A DNA stretch of 64,000 nt from NCBI RefSeq assembly GCF_001028705.1, contig NZ_CP011770.1, positions 2,607,501-2,671,500 on the forward strand, written 5' to 3'. Positions within the stretch are counted from its first letter, which is position 1. Every line of letters starts with the position of its first letter. The position numbers and the translations under genes were made by a program. Positions 47,239-55,626 of this stretch are shown here, in pieces. The notes under the pieces are model-generated. The model saw only the letters and a program-made list of their open reading frames with translations, did not search any database and was not told the DNA's origin. This DNA comes from Croceicoccus naphthovorans (GTDB taxonomy: Bacteria > Pseudomonadota > Alphaproteobacteria > Sphingomonadales > Sphingomonadaceae).

Positions 47239-47979
47239 ATGCAACACGAAGGTAAGGTCGCGCTGGTGACGGGTGCCGCCGCAGGGATCGGCCAGGCAAC
47301 GGCTCGGTTGTTCGCCCAACGCGGTGCGCGCGTGCTGGCGACAGATATCGATGCGTCCGGTTTGGCAGAGACTGCCGAGGGATATGCAGGCATTACGACC
47401 GTCGCGGCCGATGCCACCAGCATGGACGACTGCCGTGCCGCGGTTCAGCAAGCGCAGCGCGATCTTGGTGGATTGCACTTCCTGATCAACGTGGTCGGCG
47501 GCAGCCGGCCGGGCAAGACGGTGGTCGATCTGGATGAGGAAGAGTGGGATTTCTGGGTTCGCCTGAATCTGACTTCCACCTTCCTCATGTGCCGTGCGGC
47601 GATCCCTGTGATCGGGCAGTCCGGCGGCGGATCCATCGTTAATATTGCATCCGGTGCGGGGGTAACCGGCATGGGGCGCAACCCGGCCTATGTTGCCGCA
47701 AAGGGCGGCGTGATTGCGCTGACCAGATCGCTGGCCATCGACCATGCGGATCAGTCCATCCGGGCCAACGTGATTGCGCCAGGCCCCATCCTTACGCCGC
47801 TGATGCAGCGGAACCGGACCGAGCAGGAAATCGCCTTCATGTCGAAGCTTTCGCTGGTCGGCCGACTTGGCAAGCCAGAGGAGATCGCCGGCACCGCCGC
47901 CTTTCTGTGCAGCGAGGATGCCGCCTTTATCAACGGCGAGCTGATCAATGTCGCGGGCGGCCGGGCTGGGCCTGTCTGA
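47239..47979 (+). CDS. SDR-family oxidoreductase 1
   Basis: 246 residues. NAD(P) motif VTGAAAGIGQATA, NNAG replaced by NVVGG (LINVVGGSRPGK), catalytic SGAG...YVAAK (Tyr-x3-Lys), and IAPGPILTPL. Classical SDR, but the NNAG to NVVG change is seen in some sub-groups. ATG 47239 with GGGGGAG about 11 nt upstream. It likely oxidises a hydroxyl group in the block's pathway; substrate unknown. Confidence 0.9.
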   Translation: MQHEGKVALVTGAAAGIGQATARLFAQRGARVLATDIDASGLAETAEGYAGITTVAADATSMDDCRAAVQQAQRDLGGLHFLINVVGGSRPGKTVVDLDEEEWDFWVRLNLTSTFLMCRAAIPVIGQSGGGSIVNIASGAGVTGMGRNPAYVAAKGGVIALTRSLAIDHADQSIRANVIAPGPILTPLMQRNRTEQEIAFMSKLSLVGRLGKPEEIAGTAAFLCSEDAAFINGELINVAGGRAGPV

Positions 47980-48022
47980 TCGCCGATCTTTCTAAAAAGA
48001 TACAAATAACAAGGAGTTGCCT

Positions 48023-48604
48023 GTGCTATACGATGCCTACACCACTTGGCGGGAATTAACCCCTGCAATCGAGCGCGAACGCAGCGGTCTTGAAGAGCAG
48101 GTCCAGTTCCTGACCGACAAGATCCGTATTCAGGAAATGATCAATGAATATGCATTCGCCTGCGACAGTCGCGGGTGGGATGTGCTCGAAAGTCTCTATG
48201 ACGAGGATATCGAGCGCGTCATGAAAGGCACGCTCGACGAGACGGTACGGGGCCGAGCCAATCTGATCGGCCTGCACGCGAAGCCCGCTCTGCCGCGTCG
48301 TGAGGGGGTCGTGGCTCCGCCGCGCGACCTGTCGAAGATCGATGGTCTGGAAATTCGCCATCTCATCGGCACACAAATGGTTCGCGTGTCCGACGACAAT
48401 CAGGCTGCGTGGGCGCTGTGCCATTATCAGATGGCCCTTGTCGGCCAAGAAGATGGCGAATGGCAGCACGGGCTGCATGAAGGCACCTATTTATTTACCT
48501 TCAGCAAGGCGACCGGCCAGTGGCGCTTCACCCGCCACCAGATATGGACCAACAACGCCGCCAACCCGATGTTCTCCGATCCGCGCGCAAGGAAAGCGTC
48601 GTGA
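48023..48604 (+). CDS. NTF2/SnoaL-like protein, possible dehydratase or isomerase
   Basis: 193 residues. A SnoaL_4-type cone fold: EQVQFLTDKIRIQEMINEYA, CDSRGWDVLESLYDED, and a C-terminal sheet GTYLFTFSKATGQWRFTRHQ. Charged residues (Asp in YDEDIE, His in LHEGTY and TRHQ) could line a pocket, but no catalytic set is proven. The GTG at 48023 follows AAGGAG with good spacing. Its stop overlaps the next SDR's GTG by 4 nt, so they likely act in succession. Confidence 0.8.
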   Translation: MLYDAYTTWRELTPAIERERSGLEEQVQFLTDKIRIQEMINEYAFACDSRGWDVLESLYDEDIERVMKGTLDETVRGRANLIGLHAKPALPRREGVVAPPRDLSKIDGLEIRHLIGTQMVRVSDDNQAAWALCHYQMALVGQEDGEWQHGLHEGTYLFTFSKATGQWRFTRHQIWTNNAANPMFSDPRARKAS

Positions 48605-49362
48605 GCCGGTTTGAAGGAAGGGCCGCACTGGTAACCGGTGCGGGGCGGGGCATCGGCGCGGCCACCGCAATGGAATTGGCGAAGGGTGGATGCGCGCTGG
48701 CGCTCAACGATGTCGACGCAGACCGCCTGAACGAGAGCGCGGCAGCGCTTCGTGCGCAGGGCGTGAAAGTGACCACGCATCTCGGCTCGGTCATGGAAAG
48801 CGATTTTATCGACCGTTTCGTCGCAGAGGCGACGGACGAGCACGGTAAGATCGACCTGCTAGCCAACAATGCCGGAGGCGGCCCTCCGATGACGCCGTGG
48901 GCAGAGTTTGCAAAGTCCGAGTTTGCGCATTTTCGTGCCATCTTCGAGATGAACTTTTTTACGCAGGCCATGCTGCTGCATGCCCTGCTCCCGGGCATGA
49001 TCGAACGCGGATACGGCAAGGTCGTCTGCGTCAGCTCGATCTCGGCCGTGCTGGGTCAGGAATCGGGAAGCGCCTACGCATCGGGTAAACTTGCACTGCA
49101 CGCCTTGGTCAGCTCGGTCTCGAAGGAAGTGGCCCGATTTGGCGTTAACGTAAACGCTGTAGTGCTGGGCAACCCGCCACATCCATCCCGGACGCCGGAC
49201 CGACAGGCGTACCTCGACAAGATGTCGCATTTCGACCGGGTGGGCCGGCTCGAGGAATTCGGGAAGGCGATCGCCTTCCTGCTTTCAGATGACGCCTCGT
49301 ACATATCGGGCGCTGCCATTCCAGTCGATGGGGGCCTGATCGCGCCGCGTCTGAACGAGTAA
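48601..49362 (+). CDS. SDR-family oxidoreductase 2
   Basis: 253 residues. VTGAGRGIGAATAMELA, LLANNAGGGPPMTPW, catalytic Ser in VSSISAVLGQ and SAYASGKLAL (Tyr-x3-Lys), ending IPVDGGLIAPR. GTG start inside a GTGA overlap with the NTF2-like gene. The two SDRs are only distantly alike, so they probably act on different steps. Confidence 0.9.
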   Translation: MSRFEGRAALVTGAGRGIGAATAMELAKGGCALALNDVDADRLNESAAALRAQGVKVTTHLGSVMESDFIDRFVAEATDEHGKIDLLANNAGGGPPMTPWAEFAKSEFAHFRAIFEMNFFTQAMLLHALLPGMIERGYGKVVCVSSISAVLGQESGSAYASGKLALHALVSSVSKEVARFGVNVNAVVLGNPPHPSRTPDRQAYLDKMSHFDRVGRLEEFGKAIAFLLSDDASYISGAAIPVDGGLIAPRLNE

Positions 49363-49441
49363 TCGCGAGACAACGAAAGACGGCAGTCAAGCGCCTCTGC
49401 CGAAACAACGAATAAGGGCGCCCGACAGAGAGGATGGGGAA

Positions 49442-51832
49442 ATGGGTAACAAGCATATTCTGCTGAGCGGCGTCGTCGCACTCAACGCATTCGCAATGCC
49501 ATCATTCGCACAGCAAACCGCCAGCTCGCAACAGGAGGTTGGGCAAGACGGGATCGGCGATATCATCGTTACAGCGCGCCGGCGCGAGGAGGCTGTGCAG
49601 GACATTCCGCTCGCCGTACAAGCCTTTTCGGGCGAGGATCTGCAGGAAAAGCGGATCCAGAACGCTGTCGACCTGTCGAAAATCGTGCCCGCCCTCACCT
49701 CGGCACAGAGCAGCCGCGATGAAGAGAATTATGTAATTCGCGGGCAATCCGGATCGGGCGCATCCATTTCTGGCCAACAGGTGACTGTACCTGCCTATTT
49801 CGCAGAGGTTCCCCTGCCGATCGGTGACGGTGGCGGGCCAGGATATTATTACGACCTGCAGAATGTTCAGGTGCTTAAGGGGCCGCAAGGCACATTGTTC
49901 GGTCGCAATTCGACGGGCGGTGCGGTTTTATTCGAACCGCAGCGGCCCAAAATGGAGTTCGGCGGCTACGTAATCGCAGAGTACGGCAATTACGATAACC
50001 GGGGGCTCGAAGGGGCGCTGAACTTGCCACTGGGCAGTACGCTTGCTCTACGCGTAGCGGGCAAGATATTGAAGCGAGACGGTTTTACCTTCAATGTGAC
50101 CAACGACGAATATCAGGACGACCGCAATTTTGCGAGTGGCCGTCTCGCGCTGCTTTGGGAGCCGTCGACGGCTTTTAGCAACGTGCTCGTCGCAGATGTC
50201 TTTCGATCGAATACCAACGGCAGTTCCAACATATTGGCGGCGGTCAATCCCAATGCCCTGATACCGTTCCTGTTTGGCGGTGTCGTCCAAGCTGCGCTTG
50301 AACAACAAGAAGAGGCAGGGCCGCGGAAGACCTTCAGCAACGTGAATGGGGTGGATCGCAAACGGGCCTTCGGTGTCTCCAACGTGACTACGTTTGATGT
50401 TTCCGACAACCTGACGATCAAGAATGTCTTCGGCTACCGCCGGTTTCGGCAGTTGAATCGTTTCGACTATGACGGATCGGCGCTGACGATCCTGCACTTC
50501 GATGCCTGCGAAACCGAGGCAAGCTGCAATCCGCGCGATCCGGATTCACCGTGGACGCTGAATATACGGCAGATCTCGGAAGAGCTACAGCTTCAAGGTC
50601 AGGCGCTTGACAATCGGCTGAAGTATATCGTTGGCGTGTTCGGGGCCAATTTGAAGACCCCATCGGCCAATTACAACCATACTTCGTCCGTATTCGGATC
50701 GGTAACCGATGCGAACCAATATGTGGACGACATATCGCGCGCAGTCTTCGCCAACGTCAGCTATGCGTTCGGTGGTGGCCTGGAAGGCCTGACTGCAACC
50801 GCCGGCTATCGCTGGACCCATGATCGCCGATCGCTGACACTTTACCAGGTGACAAGCGGCAAATGCGTTACGGGCGAAACCGGCACCGTGGTGGATGACC
50901 CCGCGCAAGCAGACGACTGCCGCGCGGATTTCACCGCCAAGGCGAACAGCGATGCCTATACCGTTGGTCTGGACTACAAGATCACCCCCGAAACGATGGT
51001 CTATGTCGCGCATCGGCAAAGCTATCGCGCAGGCGGCACCAACCCGCTTGCCGCACCCGTGCTGGTGGCCGACCCGCCGATCCCTGATGCCTTGTCGCTG
51101 TTTTCCTATCAGCCGGAGGTTCTTCGCGATCTGGAAATCGGTCTGAAATCGGATTTCCAGATCGGTACATGGTCGATGCGGACAAACCTGGCCGCTTATT
51201 ACCAATGGTTGAAGGACGCACAGATCAACCAGACGTTCGGAGTCGGCACGGCAAATGTCAGCGCGTTGGTCAATGCCGCGTCGGCAAAGATCAAGGGGTT
51301 CGAAACGGACGTTACGATCGAGCCGTCCAAAGCCTTCAATCTGATGGTTTCCTACGCCTATACCGATGCGAAATACGGCGATTTTCTGGATTATTCGCGG
51401 CGAGATCCGGAAACCAACGCGCCCACGCTGCAGGGTGGACGAATCTTTCCGTTCACACCGAAGCATAAGCTTAACGTCGGGGCGACGTTGACGCTGCCTC
51501 TTGATGAGAGTGTCGGGCGCGTGCAGGCGTCCATGAACTGGGCCCACAAGAGCTCAATCATTCTGGGTCTCGTTCCGTTTGTGACATTGCCCAGCGGCGA
51601 GAATGTTTTCGACGGCGAGAGCAGGCAGGGTCCGACCGATACGATCGACGCGCGGATTGACTGGAAATCGGTTTCAGGAAGCCCGCTCGATCTCGCTCTT
51701 TACGTCACCAATCTGACCGACACGACCTACAAAGTCGGCGGGGCGTCGCTGATCAATTCCAGCCTTGGCATCAACCAGCGCATTTACAACGAACCGCGCA
51801 TGTACGGCGCAAGCCTGCGGTATTCATTCTGA
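49442..51832 (+). CDS. TonB-dependent receptor of the catabolic block
   Basis: 796 residues; signal peptide MGNKHILLSGVVALNAFAMP, mature part from about QQTASS. TonB-box-like IIVTARRREEAVQDIPLAV, plug with LKGPQGTLFGRNSTGGAV, then the barrel ending MYGASLRYSF with terminal Phe. Sphingomonads use such receptors for plant or aromatic compounds as well as iron chelates. ATG with GAGGATGGGG upstream. Last strong part of the same-strand run with the SDR genes. Confidence 0.93.
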   Translation: MGNKHILLSGVVALNAFAMPSFAQQTASSQQEVGQDGIGDIIVTARRREEAVQDIPLAVQAFSGEDLQEKRIQNAVDLSKIVPALTSAQSSRDEENYVIRGQSGSGASISGQQVTVPAYFAEVPLPIGDGGGPGYYYDLQNVQVLKGPQGTLFGRNSTGGAVLFEPQRPKMEFGGYVIAEYGNYDNRGLEGALNLPLGSTLALRVAGKILKRDGFTFNVTNDEYQDDRNFASGRLALLWEPSTAFSNVLVADVFRSNTNGSSNILAAVNPNALIPFLFGGVVQAALEQQEEAGPRKTFSNVNGVDRKRAFGVSNVTTFDVSDNLTIKNVFGYRRFRQLNRFDYDGSALTILHFDACETEASCNPRDPDSPWTLNIRQISEELQLQGQALDNRLKYIVGVFGANLKTPSANYNHTSSVFGSVTDANQYVDDISRAVFANVSYAFGGGLEGLTATAGYRWTHDRRSLTLYQVTSGKCVTGETGTVVDDPAQADDCRADFTAKANSDAYTVGLDYKITPETMVYVAHRQSYRAGGTNPLAAPVLVADPPIPDALSLFSYQPEVLRDLEIGLKSDFQIGTWSMRTNLAAYYQWLKDAQINQTFGVGTANVSALVNAASAKIKGFETDVTIEPSKAFNLMVSYAYTDAKYGDFLDYSRRDPETNAPTLQGGRIFPFTPKHKLNVGATLTLPLDESVGRVQASMNWAHKSSIILGLVPFVTLPSGENVFDGESRQGPTDTIDARIDWKSVSGSPLDLALYVTNLTDTTYKVGGASLINSSLGINQRIYNEPRMYGASLRYSF

Positions 51833-51834
51833 TC

Positions 51835-51870
51835 GCCCGAACGTGGCGGTCACGGCCGCCACGTTCGGGC
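51835..51870 (+). terminator. Strong hairpin after the TonB receptor gene
   Basis: Perfect 15-bp stem (GCCCGAACGTGGCGG with CCGCCACGTTCGGGC), 6-nt loop, starting 3 nt after the receptor stop and ending 17 nt before the next ATG. It is followed by A's, not T's, so it may act as an mRNA 3' stabiliser or an attenuator rather than a full terminator. Confidence 0.6.
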
Positions 51871-51887
51871 AAAAACCCGGAGCATAG

Positions 51888-54257
51888 ATGCCTCGCGTTC
51901 TGCATCGTTTTCCCAGCCTGCTTGCTGCGCTCGCGCTCACGATCATCTCTCTGACCCTGATCGTGTTCGGGGCGCAACTGGCCTGGTTGAAAGGCTCTCC
52001 ATACTATCTGCTTTCGGGACTGAGCCTTGCGGTCTGCGCTTGGCTCTTCGGAAAACGGGACCGCCGCGGATACTGGCTTTACCTCTTTACGGTTCTTGCA
52101 ACGATCGTCTGGGCTTTTTGGGAAATCGGGGCAGACAAGTGGGGCCTAATGGCGCGGTTGCTGGCGCCGCTGGTCCTGCTTGTGATTCTCACCTTACTCG
52201 CAATCTGGCTACCCCCCGCGTCTAGTGAAAGAGGGCGCATTGCAAAATGGCATCTTGTTTCCTTTGCAGTCATTCAGGTCGCGGCGCTTGCCGCATCATG
52301 GTGGGCATTAAGCGATCGGTTTTCGCCTTCAGGCCCCGCGACGACATCGGTGGCGAGCGCGGATGTCAGGGATTGGCCATCCTATGGCGGCGATTGGCAA
52401 TCGGATCGCTATTCACCCCTTGATCAGATTACGCCCGATAACGCTGGCTTGGTGGAAACCGCGTGGTCCGTTCGTCTGGGCGGCCTCGACGATCTTGGAA
52501 ATAACAGCCGGTTCACTGCTACGCCTATCGCGATTGATGACACGCTCTATCTTTGCGACCCCTTGAATCGCCTCATCGCGTTGGATGCAACGACTGGGTC
52601 GGAAAAATGGCGGCACGATCCCAAGGTCGATTCGACCAAGGCATTTTCGATCGTGTGTCGCGGTGTCTCTTACCATCAGAGTGAAAGAGCTGGCGAATGT
52701 GCGGCGCGCATTCTCGAAGGGACGCTGGACGCGCGGCTAATTGCCGTCGATGCCGCCACGGGGCGCCCGTGCAGCCGTTTCGGCACATCCGGTGCAGTCA
52801 ACTTGGTCGAGGGGGTGGCTCGCGAATTTGACGGGTATTACTATGTCACGTCGCCCCCAGCCATCATCGACGACATCGCGGTCGTCGGTGGATATGTGAT
52901 CGACAATCAACGACTGGATCCTGCGCGTAGTGTCATTCGCGGCTACGATGCAGTGACTGGCGAACTGCGCTGGACATGGGATGCCGGGCGCGCCGATAGT
53001 TCGCTGCACGGACAGCTTTTTTCGTCGGGCAACCCGAATGCGTGGGCCGTGTTCTCGGCCGATCCTGAACGCGACCTCGTCTTCATTCCGACCGGCAACA
53101 GTTCGCCCGACTTCTTCGGCGGGCTACGGTCTCAGGCGGCGGACCGATATGGTACATCGATTGTGGCGCTGGAGTCGCACAGCGGGAAGGTCGTCTGGTC
53201 GTTTCAGGCCGTTCACCACGATCTTTGGGACTATGACATGCCCGCGCAACCGGCGCTGATCGACTTTCCCGTCGACGGCAAAATGGTGCCCGCTGTGGCT
53301 GCCGCAACCAAGACCGGTCAGATTTTTGTTCTCGATCGACAAACCGGCAAGCCGCTTGCGCCCGTAGAAGAGCGACCCGTTCCGGCATCCGGGATTGCGG
53401 GCGAGCGCGCTTCGCCAACGCAGCCATATTCGGTGGGAATGCCCTCGTTCCATGCGAAACCGGTCAACGAGAAATCGCTATGGGGTGCGACACCGATCGA
53501 TCAGATGCTTTGCCGTCTGAGGTTCCGGCAACTGAAGTACGATGGTGATTTCACCCCCCCTTCGACAGATCCTTTCTTGATGTCGCCCGGCACGTTTGGC
53601 GCGATCAACTGGGGCGGGGTCTCGGTTGATCGCAGTCGGGGTCTGATGATCGTCAACAATTCCGACATGCCTTTCGTTGGGCAGCTGGTGCCGCGCGACA
53701 GGGCGGATGCATTGGGGGCGAGGCCATTCGATGCCCGGACGATGAGCAGAAGTCAGACGGTCGGCAAGACCATGCCTCCCCCCATGGCGATGGCAGGCAC
53801 GCCGTTCGGACTTTACCTGAAGCCGTTCCTCTCTCCGATCTATTTTCCGTGCACCGCCCCGCCATGGGGCAGGATATCGGCCATCGACCTTGCAACGCGT
53901 GAATTGGCATGGACCCGTCCTTTCGGCACCAGCCGCGGCCTAGACCCGTTCGGCATCGATCTGCCGATGGGGCTCTTCAACCTGGGCGGGTCGGTCAGCA
54001 CGGCGGGCGGAGTGACGTTTATCGGAGCGGCAACCGACGGCTATATGCGGGCCTTCGATACGGCCACCGGCCAAGAATTATGGCGGGCGGACTTGCCTGC
54101 CGGTGGGCAAGCAAGTCCGGTGACCTACGCGGGAAGGGATGGCAGGCAGATGGTTGCCATCGTGGCCGGCGGTCATGGCTCGCTACGCACGAAACGAGGC
54201 GACCATGTGGTCGCATTTGCCCTGCCGAAAGCAACGATTAGGGAGAATGGCCGGTGA
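51888..54257 (+). CDS. Membrane-bound PQQ-dependent dehydrogenase (glucose/quinate/shikimate family)
   Basis: 789 residues. Five N-terminal membrane helices (about 10-150) and a PQQ propeller from about 160: WPSYGGDWQSDRYSPLDQI, IFVLDRQTGKPLAPVEERPV, HHDLWDYDMPAQPALIDFP (the family's Asp region). It oxidises sugars, polyols or cyclic acids in the periplasm and hands electrons directly to ubiquinone. Which substrate cannot be told. The stop overlaps the aminotransferase GTG by 4 nt. With the dehydrogenase at 21347 this is the second quinoprotein in 33 kb. Confidence 0.92.
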   Translation: MPRVLHRFPSLLAALALTIISLTLIVFGAQLAWLKGSPYYLLSGLSLAVCAWLFGKRDRRGYWLYLFTVLATIVWAFWEIGADKWGLMARLLAPLVLLVILTLLAIWLPPASSERGRIAKWHLVSFAVIQVAALAASWWALSDRFSPSGPATTSVASADVRDWPSYGGDWQSDRYSPLDQITPDNAGLVETAWSVRLGGLDDLGNNSRFTATPIAIDDTLYLCDPLNRLIALDATTGSEKWRHDPKVDSTKAFSIVCRGVSYHQSERAGECAARILEGTLDARLIAVDAATGRPCSRFGTSGAVNLVEGVAREFDGYYYVTSPPAIIDDIAVVGGYVIDNQRLDPARSVIRGYDAVTGELRWTWDAGRADSSLHGQLFSSGNPNAWAVFSADPERDLVFIPTGNSSPDFFGGLRSQAADRYGTSIVALESHSGKVVWSFQAVHHDLWDYDMPAQPALIDFPVDGKMVPAVAAATKTGQIFVLDRQTGKPLAPVEERPVPASGIAGERASPTQPYSVGMPSFHAKPVNEKSLWGATPIDQMLCRLRFRQLKYDGDFTPPSTDPFLMSPGTFGAINWGGVSVDRSRGLMIVNNSDMPFVGQLVPRDRADALGARPFDARTMSRSQTVGKTMPPPMAMAGTPFGLYLKPFLSPIYFPCTAPPWGRISAIDLATRELAWTRPFGTSRGLDPFGIDLPMGLFNLGGSVSTAGGVTFIGAATDGYMRAFDTATGQELWRADLPAGGQASPVTYAGRDGRQMVAIVAGGHGSLRTKRGDHVVAFALPKATIRENGR

Positions 54258-55462
54258 CTGACTGGGGGGCGCTCTATGCCCGGCGGATGAAGGGCGTGAT
54301 GCCTTCCGACATACGCGAGAAGATGAAGCTGCTCGACCGGGCGGAAATCATCCATCTGGGCGGCGGCCTGCCCGACCCTGCGATCTTTCCCTACGAGCCT
54401 TTGTCGGACGCATCGGCGCGATTGTGGGCCGATCGCGCGCGGGCGCAAACCGCGCTGCAATACGCGCCCAGCGAGGGATACCTGCCGCTGCGGGAATGGA
54501 TTGCGGGCTACATGACCCGGCAGGGCACGGCTTGCGAAGCCGACAACGTGATTATCACCAATGGATCGCAGCAGGGCCTCGATTTTCTGGCAAAACTGCT
54601 GCTGTCGCCGGGCGACAAGGCACTGGTCGAAATTCCCAGTTTCATCGGCGCGTTGCGTGCGTTCGATGCCTACGAACCGCAATATCTGGGCCTTCCCGAA
54701 GACAGCGCCGACTGGAACCCTACGGATTTGGCGGGGGCCAAGTTCTGCTATGTCGGGCCGGATTTCCGCAATCCAACCGGCACCTGCATGTCGCGCAAGG
54801 ATCGGCTCGCCCTGCTCGATCTTGCCGACGATACCGGCATGGCGATCATTGAAGACGGATGCTACGAACAGCTTCGCTACGAAGGCGAGGACATCGCCTC
54901 GGTCGCGGCGCTGGCCGCCGAGCGATACGGCAGCATCGAGCGATCACCGGTGCTGCATACCGGCACCTTTTCGAAGACGATCGCGCCTTCGCTTCGGGTA
55001 GGGTGGATTGCCGGTCCGCGCGACGTCATCCGGCGGTTGGTCCTGATCAAGCAAGCGAGCGATCTAGCGACGAGCGCGCTGAACCAGATGCTTCTTCTCG
55101 ATGTCGTAAGAGATCACCTCGATACTTCGACCAGGATTGCCCGAAGCGTCTATCGCGACCGTTGCCGATCAATGCTCGATGCGATGGAGGAGTTCATGCC
55201 GCACGGCGTTTCGTGGACGAGGCCGCAGGGCGGCCTCTATGTCTGGGCGGAATTGCCGGACGGTATCGATGGCGCGGCGTTGGCGGCACGAGCGCTGCTG
55301 GAACGATCGGTTTCGATCATTTCGGGGTCGGCGTTCTATCCGGCCAATGCGACCAACATCGTGCCAAAGCCGAATACGTTTCGTCTAAGCTTCTCCATGA
55401 TCCCCGCCGCCGCCGCGCGCGAAGGGATCGAACGCCTTGGCGGCCTGATCCGCGAAGGATAA
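54254..55462 (+). CDS. PLP-dependent class I/II aminotransferase
   Basis: 402 residues. EIIHLGGGLPDPAIFPYEPL and ALQYAPSEGYLPLREWIA are typical of the 2-aminoadipate/MocR-related aminotransferases; the PLP Lys is in HTGTFSKTIAPSLRVGW, and NPTGTCMS holds the Asn ligand region. No N-terminal GntR domain is present, so it is an enzyme. GTG start at 54254 in a GTGA overlap with the PQQ dehydrogenase gene, an unusual pairing that implies an amino sugar or amino acid-linked intermediate. Confidence 0.88.
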   Translation: MTDWGALYARRMKGVMPSDIREKMKLLDRAEIIHLGGGLPDPAIFPYEPLSDASARLWADRARAQTALQYAPSEGYLPLREWIAGYMTRQGTACEADNVIITNGSQQGLDFLAKLLLSPGDKALVEIPSFIGALRAFDAYEPQYLGLPEDSADWNPTDLAGAKFCYVGPDFRNPTGTCMSRKDRLALLDLADDTGMAIIEDGCYEQLRYEGEDIASVAALAAERYGSIERSPVLHTGTFSKTIAPSLRVGWIAGPRDVIRRLVLIKQASDLATSALNQMLLLDVVRDHLDTSTRIARSVYRDRCRSMLDAMEEFMPHGVSWTRPQGGLYVWAELPDGIDGAALAARALLERSVSIISGSAFYPANATNIVPKPNTFRLSFSMIPAAAAREGIERLGGLIREG

Positions 55463-55573
55463 TGACCCACAAACCCCCCCGACCCCGGCACGGAACCAAG
55501 GCGACGACCGTCGATGAAGGCAATCGATAAACTGGCAAGTTCGCAGGCCCAGATCGGAGAACCGCCAGGACAC

Positions 55574-55608
55574 GGTCGCCATCCCGCACCGAACGCGGGA
55601 TGGCGACC
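55574..55608. terminator. Bidirectional terminator between aminotransferase and TonB receptor
   Basis: Perfect 14-bp stem (GGTCGCCATCCCGC and GCGGGATGGCGACC) with a 7-nt loop, in the convergent gap. No T-run on either side. Confidence 0.6.
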
Positions 55609-55626
55609 TGTGCCTGCCAGCGCAAC

